64,000 nt of DNA from Paraflavitalea sp. CAU 1676 (GTDB taxonomy: Bacteria; Bacteroidota; Bacteroidia; Chitinophagales; Chitinophagaceae): NCBI RefSeq assembly GCF_029223285.1, contig NZ_JARHUJ010000010.1, positions 310,001 to 374,000 on the forward strand. The letters run 5' to 3'. Each line of letters opens with the position of its first letter. Position 1 is the first letter of the stretch. Under the pieces are notes generated by a model. That model was not told the origin of the DNA. It was given only the letters and a program-made list of their open reading frames with translations, and ran no database searches. The position numbers and the translations under genes are program-made. Positions 51,902 to 59,478 of this stretch are shown one piece after another.

Positions 51902-53275
51902 TTACCAGCTGCTTTGTAACAGTTTATGTTGCTTGTCTACTTTCTGTAATTCGCCGGTTTCATTGATGATGCCCTGTCGCATCAACCATGCCTCAAACTC
52001 CGGAGCCGGCCTTAATCCCAACACCTTGCGGAGATACAAGGCGTCATGGAAAGAGGTCGATTGATAATTGAGCATGATATCATCTGCTCCCGGTATGCCC
52101 ATGATATAATTGCAGCCTGCCACGCCCAATAAGGTGAGCAGGTTGTCCATATCATCCTGGTCGGCTTCGGCATGGTTGGTGTAACACACGTCTACTCCCA
52201 TGGGCAGGCCCATCAGTTTGCCGCAGAAATGATCTTCCAGGGCGGCACGCGTGATCTGCTTTCCATCGTATAGGTACTCCGGACCAATAAAGCCAACTAC
52301 CGTGTTCACCAGCAGCGGCGAAAATTGCCGGGCCACCGCATAGGCACGCGCTTCACAGGTCTGCTGGTCAACGCCTGCATGGGCACTGGCTGATAAGGAA
52401 CTGCCCTGTCCGGTTTCAAAATACATGACATGGTTGCCCACAGTACCGCGGTTCAATGATAGCGCCGCCTGCTGTGCTTCTGCCAGTATGGAAAGATTCA
52501 CGCCGAAACTGCTGTTGGTTTTTTCCGTGCCGCCGATGGACTGAAACACCAGGTCAACCGGCGCCTGCGGCATAATGGAGAGGGCTGTAGTTATATGACA
52601 CAAGACACAGGTTTGTGTAGGTATTTCAAATTGCTGCCGTAGTTCGTCCATCATCTGCAGCAATTGCGTGGTCATGGCCGGACTGTCGGTGGCCGGATTG
52701 ATTCCAATTACTGCATCACCGCTGCCATATAACAACCCATCTACCATGCTGGCGGCAATGCCTTTGATATCGTCGGTAGCGTGGTTGGGTTGAAGGCGCA
52801 CGGAGAACCGTCCTTTCAAACCAAGGGTGTTCCTGAACTTTGTCACCACTTCGCATTTACGTGCCACACTGATGAGGTCCTGGTTGCGCATCAGCTTCGA
52901 TACGGCGGCGACCATCTCAGGCGTAAGTCCGCGGGCAATATACCGAAGCATCTCACTATCTGCGGCATCGCTCAGCAACCAGTCGCGCAATTCGCCTACC
53001 GTAAAATGCGCCACGGGAGCGAAGGCCTGTGTATCGTGGGTGTCGATGATGAGCCGGGTAATTTCATCGGTTTCGTAAGGGATGACCACTTCCTGCAGAA
53101 ACTGTTGAAGGGGAATATCAGCCAGCACGATTTGAGCAGCAACCCGTTCTTCATAACTCTCCGCCGTTAAACCGGCCAACGCATCCCCCGAACGGTAGGG
53201 AGTTGCTTTTGCCAATACAGTCTTCAGATCAATGAAGTTGTATGTAATATTGCCAATAGTGGTGTTATAAATCAT
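51902..53275 (-). CDS. eutB: Ethanolamine ammonia-lyase large subunit
   Basis: A 457-residue EutB protein with the TIM-barrel active site and cobalamin site of the enzyme. Family marks: DLKTVLAKATPYRSGDALAGLTA, RLQPNHATDDIKGIAASMVDGLLYGSGDAVIGINPATDS, FEIPTQTCVLCHIT, GQGSSLSASAHAGVDQQTCEARAYAVARQFSPLLVNTVVGFIGPEYLYDGKQI and YQSTSFHDALYLRKVLGL. Its ATG (53275) is one base from the stop of the permease, so translation is coupled. Requires B12; no riboswitch is evident upstream. Confidence 0.96.
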   Translation of the reverse strand: MIYNTTIGNITYNFIDLKTVLAKATPYRSGDALAGLTAESYEERVAAQIVLADIPLQQFLQEVVIPYETDEITRLIIDTHDTQAFAPVAHFTVGELRDWLLSDAADSEMLRYIARGLTPEMVAAVSKLMRNQDLISVARKCEVVTKFRNTLGLKGRFSVRLQPNHATDDIKGIAASMVDGLLYGSGDAVIGINPATDSPAMTTQLLQMMDELRQQFEIPTQTCVLCHITTALSIMPQAPVDLVFQSIGGTEKTNSSFGVNLSILAEAQQAALSLNRGTVGNHVMYFETGQGSSLSASAHAGVDQQTCEARAYAVARQFSPLLVNTVVGFIGPEYLYDGKQITRAALEDHFCGKLMGLPMGVDVCYTNHAEADQDDMDNLLTLLGVAGCNYIMGIPGADDIMLNYQSTSFHDALYLRKVLGLRPAPEFEAWLMRQGIINETGELQKVDKQHKLLQSSW

Positions 53276-53276
53276 A

Positions 53277-54608
53277 CTATGCTTCTGATTCTAAAATTAC
53301 ATCTTTCCCCGCGGTCTGCCTGTGCTTGCCAAGCGCCATAAAAACCACAGCGATCAGTGCAAAGCAGGCAAAGAACAATAAAGAAAGCCATCGGTTGTAA
53401 TAGACGATGGCGATAAGCGCCACTATGGATAACAGTAGTGCAATGGCAGGAAACCAGGGATAAAAGGGCACTTTAAAAGGACGGGGCATACCCGGCGCTT
53501 TGAAGCGCAGCACGAACAGGCTGATCATGCTCATGATATACATCACCACGGCGCCCAACACCGAAAGGATCACCAATTGATCTGTTTTGCCGATAAACAA
53601 AGCAGCAATGCCGAACAAGGCACCAGCCAGCAACGCCCAATGTGGCGTGCCATGCCGCTGGTTTACGCCCGCCAGGAACCGGGGGAGGTAACCACTTCGT
53701 GCCTGGGCAAACAGCTGACGCGAATAACCGATAATGATGCTGTGGAATGATGCAATGAGACCAAACAACCCAATGCCGGCAAATAATTTGGTAATGCTGT
53801 TGTCTTTTCCCAATACGATCCCTATCGACTCGGGCAAGGGATAATCGATCGCTGTGAGCAATTGCCAGTCGGTGATCCCGCCGGTAAATACCATTACTCC
53901 GATCGCCAGCAACATCAGGGTTAAAATGCCGGAGATATAGCCCTTCGGAATTGTTTTGTCGGGTTGCTGTACTTCTTCTGCCACCATGGCCACCCCTTCG
54001 ATGCACACATACAACCAGATGGCAAATGGCAGGGCGGCAAACACGCCTCCCCATCCATCTTTGATGGGATTGCGCAGGAAATTTTCCGATTTGAACGAAG
54101 GAGCCACAATGCCCATATAGATCAGCAACTCACCGACCGCCAATAATGTCATTACCAGCGTAAAGGTGGCCGACTCTTTCATGCCGAGCAGGTTGATGCC
54201 GGTAAAAATAAGGTAACAGGCGATGGCTGTCCATAAAACCGGCAGCGATGGATAGAGAAAATGCACATAGTTGCCGAGTGCGAAAGCAATGGCCGGTGTG
54301 GCGAATAGGAACTCTATGAGGGTAGCATATCCCGCTATCAGTCCACCCAATGGACCCAATGCCTTATACGAATAAGCAAACGGGCCGCCCGCATGCGGAA
54401 TGGAGGTGGTAAGTTCCGTAAAACTGAAGATGAAGGTGATATACAGTATCGTAATGATGACGGTGGCTATGAGAAACCCGACCGTGCCGGCCACGCCCCA
54501 GCCATAGTTCCAACCGAAATATTCACCGCTGATTACCAATCCCACGGCTATCGCCCAAAGGTGTATTGGACGTATTACTTTTTTTAATCCCGTCGTGGGT
54601 TCGCTCAT
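53277..54608 (-). CDS. eat: Ethanolamine permease (APC superfamily)
   Basis: A 443-residue inner-membrane amino acid-polyamine-organocation transporter with about 12 hydrophobic segments. The opening (KKVIRPIHLWAIAVGLVISGEYFGWNYGWG) is typical of ethanolamine permeases next to eutBC. Membrane segments include VAGTVGFLIATVIITILYITFIF, SYKALGPLGGLIAGYATLIEFLFATPAIAFALGNYVHF and ALPFAIWLYVCIEGVAMVAEEVQ. It leads the operon and shares the coupled stop/start with eutB. Ethanolamine from phosphatidylethanolamine is the likely substrate, inferred from context. Confidence 0.92.
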   Translation of the reverse strand: MSEPTTGLKKVIRPIHLWAIAVGLVISGEYFGWNYGWGVAGTVGFLIATVIITILYITFIFSFTELTTSIPHAGGPFAYSYKALGPLGGLIAGYATLIEFLFATPAIAFALGNYVHFLYPSLPVLWTAIACYLIFTGINLLGMKESATFTLVMTLLAVGELLIYMGIVAPSFKSENFLRNPIKDGWGGVFAALPFAIWLYVCIEGVAMVAEEVQQPDKTIPKGYISGILTLMLLAIGVMVFTGGITDWQLLTAIDYPLPESIGIVLGKDNSITKLFAGIGLFGLIASFHSIIIGYSRQLFAQARSGYLPRFLAGVNQRHGTPHWALLAGALFGIAALFIGKTDQLVILSVLGAVVMYIMSMISLFVLRFKAPGMPRPFKVPFYPWFPAIALLLSIVALIAIVYYNRWLSLLFFACFALIAVVFMALGKHRQTAGKDVILESEA

Positions 54609-54738
54609 AAACAGCCAGTTTGCCTTAAAAATAAGGCATGTGGCGATGGAAAATTAAGGTTGCAGGAAGATTCGGCTAATAATTTTCCTGTTTGACGGGC
54701 TAAGGAGAAGTATGTTGAAATTTATTGATGTGCTGGCG

Positions 54739-55107
54739 TCAGGCAAAGATATAACCCAGAAAGGTGAGTACAGTGGAGACGAACATCATGGTGGCCACGC
54801 TGAATTGGGTGGAAGGTAACTCCACTTCTTCGTCGACCATCTTGAAATTAGCTTTGCAAACGATGCAGAGTTTTAGTCCGACGGTGGCATCGTAAAATCC
54901 AATCACATTGTTGACGATAAGCGCCATGAGCAGATCGAATTCGCGCGAAAGGAGGTAGCCAAAATAAGTGTAAAGTATGGCAGATGCAACACTAAGCCAG
55001 GTATACTGGAAGTTGAATTTGCGGGACGCAATGGCACCTAAGGTTGCAATCAGTGTTACAACCAGCAGTCCACATAACAATACCGGTATAACATTAATAT
55101 AGTTCAT
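54739..55107 (-). CDS. Small membrane protein, unknown function
   Basis: A 122-residue protein with four predicted membrane segments: INVIPVLLCGLLVVTLIATLGAIA, YTWLSVASAILYTYFGYLLS, LLMALIVNNVIGFYDATVGLKL and FSVATMMFVSTVLTFLGYIFA. An in-between loop (CIVCKANFKMVDEEVELP) is polar. It lies upstream of the ethanolamine operon on the same strand with a 130-base gap. No family recognised. Confidence 0.6.
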   Translation of the reverse strand: MNYINVIPVLLCGLLVVTLIATLGAIASRKFNFQYTWLSVASAILYTYFGYLLSREFDLLMALIVNNVIGFYDATVGLKLCIVCKANFKMVDEEVELPSTQFSVATMMFVSTVLTFLGYIFA

Positions 55108-55189
55108 GTTGAATGGCAGGTGGAGATAAGTAACCGACGGTAAATGTAATCAATCAGTTAATAGGTAACAAGCTGCAATGCGGAAAATT

Positions 55190-55214
55190 AAAAGCCCGGC
55201 AGGAATTGCCGGGC
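55190..55214 (-). terminator. Terminator after the DinB-like gene
   Basis: Arms GCCCGGCA and TGCCGGGC around a five-base loop; on the minus strand an A/T-rich run (TTTTAATTTTCC) follows. It lies 36 bases past the DinB-like stop at 55251. Confidence 0.75.
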
Positions 55215-55250
55215 AAAAAGAAAAGGAATGAACGGGTTTTTGATAAATGT

Positions 55251-55766
55251 CTAATGTTTTTGGTCGAGGTAGATCAGCTGACCGAGGTGATAAGCCTCGT
55301 GATTGGTACGGTTGATGAGGATGTTCAGCTTGTTGCGGTGTGGCTCTTTGGCAAAATCTTCGGGCGATATGGAATTGTGACGGGTAAACCATTCGTCGGC
55401 GGGCAGTTCGGTAAAATAGGCCGCAAGCCGGGCGTTGAGCGTGTGCCAGTTTGATTTGAGGGTTTCCAATGCAGGCGCTGGTGTACCTGCCCGTTCTTTT
55501 TCTCCGGTGAAATGTACTTCGAGATCGGGAAACAATTTATCGCCAAAGCCGAGCAGGGGGATCATTCCGTCATTCACTGCAATGAGGTGCCCCAGTATCC
55601 AGGTGCCGGAATTCCGGCCGGGCGCCGTAGGTGAGGCGAGCTGTTCGTCGGTAAGTTTGTCGAGGAGTTTATTGAACCGCGTATTCTGTAATTCCCAATT
55701 CGAGATCACCATCTTGATAAATAGTTCTTTGTCGATTACGGTAGTCGTTGATGTTTGAGATGCCAT
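55251..55766 (-). CDS. DinB-like metal-binding four-helix-bundle protein
   Basis: A 171-residue protein of the DinB/YfiT-like superfamily: four helices and a three-histidine metal site (His in ILGHLIAVNDGMIPLLGF, and HEAYHLGQLIYL near the C-terminus). Family marks: LFIKMVISNWELQNTRFNKLLDKLTDEQL, NSGTWILGHLIAVND, DEWFTRHNSISPEDFAKEPHRNKL and NRTNHEAYHLGQL. Such proteins are implicated in thiol-dependent or metal-dependent reactions in other species, but this one is not assigned. It is alone, minus strand, between two terminators. Confidence 0.85.
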   Translation of the reverse strand: MASQTSTTTVIDKELFIKMVISNWELQNTRFNKLLDKLTDEQLASPTAPGRNSGTWILGHLIAVNDGMIPLLGFGDKLFPDLEVHFTGEKERAGTPAPALETLKSNWHTLNARLAAYFTELPADEWFTRHNSISPEDFAKEPHRNKLNILINRTNHEAYHLGQLIYLDQKH

Positions 55767-55851
55767 GATAATAGTTTTAGTGGATGGATAGGCTGGTGAT
55801 TATAACAGGCGAAGCCCTGCTTTGTTGCAAGCGCTTACAACAACCGCTTCC

Positions 55852-55884
55852 AAAAAAAGCCCGGCACAGCAGTTGCTGGCCGGG
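55852..55884 (-). terminator. Terminator after the small membrane protein gene (55956-56339)
   Basis: Outer arms CCCGGC and GCCGGG with an inner CAGCA/TGCTG pairing; on the minus strand seven T follow directly after GC. It lies about 70 bases past the stop at 55956. Confidence 0.75.
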
Positions 55885-55955
55885 ACTCTGGTTGATCATG
55901 GCTATGTTTGCCCGGTACGAGCATCGACTCGCAGGGTGGGGTAGATAGGTAAACT

Positions 55956-56339
55956 CTACCGCACTGTACTCAATTGCCTTAGCCCCCGTGTTTGCAGCCA
56001 GGCCATCAGCGCTACCCAGCCGGCTACACCGGTGATAAGCAGGTAGCCCAGGAAGGTGAGGCCAAACAACTGAGGCACTACGATGACTAAACTTTCCACC
56101 ACCCACACTATGTCGAGCACAATGATCAGCTTCACCCATCCTTTTTGCGGGGTGGCTTTGCGGCTTTGTATCCATACCAGGGAGGCAAACACGATGAGGA
56201 AGAGACCTGCGGCCACAAAAGGCCAATGGAGCCCGGCGCCAAACAGGTTGGCAGTGAGGCCGGGAAACAGCACGAGTAACAAACCGGTTGCACCAGAGGT
56301 CAATGCGTTGATCAGTAATACATTTTTTAACCTATTCAT
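55956..56339 (-). CDS. Small four-helix membrane protein, unknown function
   Basis: A 127-residue membrane protein with four hydrophobic segments: VLLINALTSGATGLLLVLFPGL, WPFVAAGLFLIVFASLVWIQ, VKLIIVLDIVWVVESLVIVVPQLF and LTFLGYLLITGVAGWVALMAWLQ. The family is seen next to regulators in Bacteroidota and is often annotated only as hypothetical. It is divergent from the AraC gene (56410) with 70 bases between; a -7-like TACATTTG lies in that gap. Confidence 0.7.
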   Translation of the reverse strand: MNRLKNVLLINALTSGATGLLLVLFPGLTANLFGAGLHWPFVAAGLFLIVFASLVWIQSRKATPQKGWVKLIIVLDIVWVVESLVIVVPQLFGLTFLGYLLITGVAGWVALMAWLQTRGLRQLSTVR

Positions 56340-56362
56340 GTTGTTTAATTTTTAGTACCCCA

Positions 56363-56370
56363 CAAATGTA
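56363..56370 (-). promoter_or_regulatory. Putative -7 element of the small membrane protein gene
   Basis: TACATTTG on the minus strand matches TAnnTTTG, 23 bases before the ATG at 56339. The -33 partner at a 19-base spacing reads AATT, so only half the promoter is supported. AraC-family control from the divergent gene is possible. Confidence 0.4.
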
Positions 56371-56409
56371 GATTGGGCGTCCGGCGGCGAATTGATAAAT
56401 TGCGACATA

Positions 56410-57381
56410 ATGAGTATCCTCGCCATTCACCTCTATCATTTCATGGACTATGCCCGGGTAAGGGGCATTGCGTGGCAGGATATGTTGTTGCTCCTGCCGG
56501 ATCCGCCCGAAGATCTGCTGAATGAACAGGCAGTGGTAGCGGAGGAAGAGGTGTACGCAGTATTGAAATTCATCGATGATAAACTGGACGATAAATGCTG
56601 GGGTATTTCCTGCGCGCATTTTATTTCCCTGAAGCTGCTGGGGTTGATCTACCGGATATCGCTGCAGGTAACTACCATACAGGAAGCGCTGCATTATTTA
56701 CAAAGCTACCTGGTGGCGGCCGTGCCGATAGTAGCCGTTGATACCACATTGAAGGAAGAGTCCGTTACTCTTAAGTTTACGATCAATAACAAGGCCTCTT
56801 CGCTCAACCGTATCCTGCTGGAGTATACGTTGGCAGTAGTGGGCCGTGAATTACGGATGATGGCTGGCGAGGATACTACCATTACCCTGTATTCGCCTCA
56901 TTGCAACGATCTATACCCGGCAGCATGGCAAGCCGGCGATGAATATACCGTGGTCTTTGAGCCGGTGGTATTAAAGGCTGCTTTGAAAAATACGAGTCAT
57001 CTCCATGTTGATATCCTGGTGCCGGAATATTTACGTATGATCGTGCAACTGCAACCCGATGTTAGTTTTGCCGGTAAGGTAAAAACGATCCTGTTGTCTA
57101 TGTCGAATCCGCAATTGCCGAATATCCAGGAGGTATCGGAAGCCCTGTACCTCACTCCCCGCACCTTACAAAGGCGGCTGGGTGCAGAAGGCGTTACCTT
57201 CCGCGAGGTGCTGGAAGAGATCAAGAAACAAATATGCGCCTTGTTGCTGCGGCACGACCGGTATTCCATTTCCGGCATCTCCACCATATTGGGTTATGCA
57301 GAGCCGGCCGCTTTCATTCATTCTTTCAAAAAGTGGTATGGCGATTCGCCCGACAGAATGCGTAAGGTCATGAACAGGTAA
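56410..57381 (+). CDS. AraC-family transcriptional regulator
   Basis: I take the ATG at 56410 (MSILAIHLYHFM); the codon at 56392 is TTG. That gives 323 residues. The N-terminus resembles the arabinose_bd-type (PF12625) sensor (LLPDPPEDLLNEQAVVAEEEVYAVLKFIDDKLDDKCWGISCAHF, IQEALHYLQSYLVAAVPIV). The C-terminus has the AraC double helix-turn-helix: NIQEVSEALYLTPRTLQRRLGAEGVTFREVLEEIKKQ and ISGISTILGYAEPAAFIHSFKKWYGDSPDRM. It is divergent from a small membrane protein gene, which is the likely target. The effector is unknown. Confidence 0.93.
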   Translation: MSILAIHLYHFMDYARVRGIAWQDMLLLLPDPPEDLLNEQAVVAEEEVYAVLKFIDDKLDDKCWGISCAHFISLKLLGLIYRISLQVTTIQEALHYLQSYLVAAVPIVAVDTTLKEESVTLKFTINNKASSLNRILLEYTLAVVGRELRMMAGEDTTITLYSPHCNDLYPAAWQAGDEYTVVFEPVVLKAALKNTSHLHVDILVPEYLRMIVQLQPDVSFAGKVKTILLSMSNPQLPNIQEVSEALYLTPRTLQRRLGAEGVTFREVLEEIKKQICALLLRHDRYSISGISTILGYAEPAAFIHSFKKWYGDSPDRMRKVMNR

Positions 57382-57403
57382 CCAATACCTGCTTTGATCA
57401 TTC

Positions 57404-58420
57404 TTAAGCTTCTGCCAGGAAATACCTGATAGCCTCCCAGCCCTCCTCGATAATGTCGTTTGGTACATTACTGATCTTATTGCCACGTAGCTCAATGCAT
57501 TCCAGTGTGGAGATATGTGCCATCGCCGGAGATAGTTCCGTAATCCCGCAACCTTCCAGATCGAGCAGGTAGAGCTGCGGCAATTCGAAGAGGGCAGGAG
57601 GTATAGTGGTAAGACCCTTGTTATTACGTAACTCAAGGTATTGCAGATCGCTCAAGAGTCCGATGGAGGATGGTAAGGAATTCAGTTGGTTGGAAGAGAG
57701 GTCGAGTTTCATGAGGTGTTTGAGCTGCCCAATGGTATCAGGAACACCCAGTGGCCTGTTGCCTTCCCCTTCGCGGTTGTGAAACGCCACCAGAAAGGTG
57801 AGGTGTTCAAGGAGGCCGATAGAAGCCGGCAATGCAGCAAGTTGATCATTGCCCATAATGGTGAGGTAACGCAAATTGGAAAGGTTGCCGATCGTTTCGG
57901 GCAACTGTTCAATAGCAGTATGACCGATGCTCAGGGTGGTTAGTTGCGATAGTTTACCAATACTATCTGGTAATGTGGAGAGGTTCCTGCTTTCATCGAT
58001 CTCCAGCGATTCAAGCTGTTGTAAGTTGCCTATGCTGTCTGGCAAACTGGCAATGCCATTCAAGCGAAGCTTTTTTAAAGTGGTAATGGTGCAAACCAAC
58101 GCGATCAATTCATTTGATTCAGCTGCCTGCCAGATCTCCAGCGTATCGATCTCTCCTTTTTTGGCTGCCAGCACATGCTTTAGTGTGCTTACCGGAACGC
58201 CGGGAATATGCAGGGGTATTTCTTCATACCCCTGCGATAATTTTTTAGCCATCAGTTTATGGGCTTCCTGTTGGCAGGCGCCGGCATCCTTAAACTCTTT
58301 CCTGGATGTTTTAGGTTCGCCATAGTCGGCGATCAGTTCGGTGGTGAGCGTTTTGCCTGTTATGGAAATACGGAAAGACTTTTCCTGGCTGTTTGTTTGG
58401 TGAACAAAAATGCGGGTCAT
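57404..58420 (-). CDS. Leucine-rich-repeat protein with a WGR-like N-terminus
   Basis: The ATG at 58420 (MTRIFVHQTNSQEKSFRI) gives 338 residues; the codon at 58432 is TTG. Residues 1-66 look like a WGR domain (FRISITGKTLTTELIADYG, SRKEFKDAGACQQEAHKLMAKKLSQGYEEI). From about 110, eight leucine-rich repeats of about 23 residues follow: LPDSIGNLQQLESLEI, LPDSIGKLSQLTTLSI, LPETIGNLSNLRYLTI, LPASIGLLEHLTFLVA, VPDTIGQLKHLMKLDL, LPSSIGLLSDLQYLEL, IPPALFELPQLYLLDL and SPAMAHISTLECIEL. The ending GWEAIRYFLAEA is typical of this kind. No signal peptide: cytoplasmic. Function unknown. Confidence 0.8.
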   Translation of the reverse strand: MTRIFVHQTNSQEKSFRISITGKTLTTELIADYGEPKTSRKEFKDAGACQQEAHKLMAKKLSQGYEEIPLHIPGVPVSTLKHVLAAKKGEIDTLEIWQAAESNELIALVCTITTLKKLRLNGIASLPDSIGNLQQLESLEIDESRNLSTLPDSIGKLSQLTTLSIGHTAIEQLPETIGNLSNLRYLTIMGNDQLAALPASIGLLEHLTFLVAFHNREGEGNRPLGVPDTIGQLKHLMKLDLSSNQLNSLPSSIGLLSDLQYLELRNNKGLTTIPPALFELPQLYLLDLEGCGITELSPAMAHISTLECIELRGNKISNVPNDIIEEGWEAIRYFLAEA

Positions 58421-58581
58421 GGGTGTGGACAATTGACGAGGAATATGTTACCGGGTGGTAAATTATCGGATTGCCGGAACCTATTAAAGCGAAGGCGGGT
58501 AAGCTGTTGAAATAGCAGGTTTAACTGATGGATTACCTGTTTGGGTATGGGGTCGACGAGTGCCCGTGAAAGAGCCCGTGA

Positions 58582-59400
58582 TCAATCCGGTAGGTTCATG
58601 GTGCCACGCATCAGGGTAACGGTTGTACCGCCCAGTTCCACTTTATCGTCGAAAGCGCTGACGAACAATTCACCTCCACGGGGAGAACATTGCCAGGCCT
58701 TCAGGTTGTTTTTATCGAGGCGCTGCTGCCAGAAGCCGGCCAATACCGAATGAACCGATCCGGTAACTGGATCTTCATCGATGCCGATCCACGGACAGAA
58801 GGACCGCAGCAGGTAATCATAATCCGGCAGGTTGGATGCGGAAGTAATGACGACTTCTTTGATATCGGGGTTGCTGGCCACGAGCGCCAGGTAATCGGGT
58901 TGGATTTTCTTTAATTCAGCTGCACTGTCGAGCTCGATGAACAAGGTTTCCAGTTCGGAACACATGCCTGCAGAAACCAATTGGGTGATGCCGAGACTGT
59001 TCAGCAGGTCGATGCCTGGCTCTACGGGCTTCAGATCGTAGCGGGGATAGGTCATCACGATCAGGTCATCCTGTTTGCGCACGGGAATGTAGAGTGCACG
59101 TCCTGCAAGAAAGTTAAGCGTGCTCACACCAGGGTCCATGACCTCATCGAAGAGCATCCTGGCGGCAGCCAGTGTGGCGTGGCCGCAGGTGGGTATTTGC
59201 GTGGCAGGTGTAAAATAACTGATGCCCCAGCCATGCGACGATACAGCGCCGGTAAAGGCGGTCACCGGCAAGTTAAGCTCGCTGGCAATGGCCTGCTGTT
59301 GCTTAAGAGAGATATAGCCCGGCAAAAAGCAAACTGCCGTAGGGTTACCACGGAATGCTTCGGAGGTGAAGGTGTCGATCAGGTGTACTTGGATCTCCAT
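58582..59400 (-). CDS. PhzF-family isomerase-like protein, catalytic glutamate apparently replaced
   Basis: A 272-residue protein with the PhzF/diaminopimelate-epimerase fold. Family marks: DTFTSEAFRGNPTAVCFLP, PATQIPTCGHATLAAARMLFDE and IDEDPVTGSVHSVLAGFWQQ. The family normally has S-E-T-A-F in the first active-site loop (Glu45 in PhzF); here the loop reads NLPVTAF, with Val46 where Glu is expected. The His and Asp positions (CGHATLA, DEDPVTGS) are kept. I checked the bases (59251-59274): the codons are CCG GTG ACC. The enzyme may be inactive or act differently. Neighbours give no pathway. Confidence 0.85.
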   Translation of the reverse strand: MEIQVHLIDTFTSEAFRGNPTAVCFLPGYISLKQQQAIASELNLPVTAFTGAVSSHGWGISYFTPATQIPTCGHATLAAARMLFDEVMDPGVSTLNFLAGRALYIPVRKQDDLIVMTYPRYDLKPVEPGIDLLNSLGITQLVSAGMCSELETLFIELDSAAELKKIQPDYLALVASNPDIKEVVITSASNLPDYDYLLRSFCPWIGIDEDPVTGSVHSVLAGFWQQRLDKNNLKAWQCSPRGGELFVSAFDDKVELGGTTVTLMRGTMNLPD

Positions 59401-59416
59401 ACAAGGATGAAGGTAG

Positions 59417-59450
59417 AAAAAAAGGCGGATTGCATGCAGTGCAATCCGCC
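59417..59450 (-). terminator. Terminator after the Ig-like lipoprotein gene
   Basis: Arms GGCGGATTGCA and TGCAATCCGCC around a five-base loop, an 11-bp perfect stem; on the minus strand it is followed by a run of T. It lies 29 bases past the stop at 59479. Confidence 0.85.
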
Positions 59451-59478
59451 GGATTGGTCTAAGGGTTAAAGGCTTTTA

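Noticed and set aside
54609-54738. Cobalamin riboswitch before the ethanolamine operon
   Set aside because: The gap is only 130 bases and I see no B12-box-like sequence or suitable stem set.
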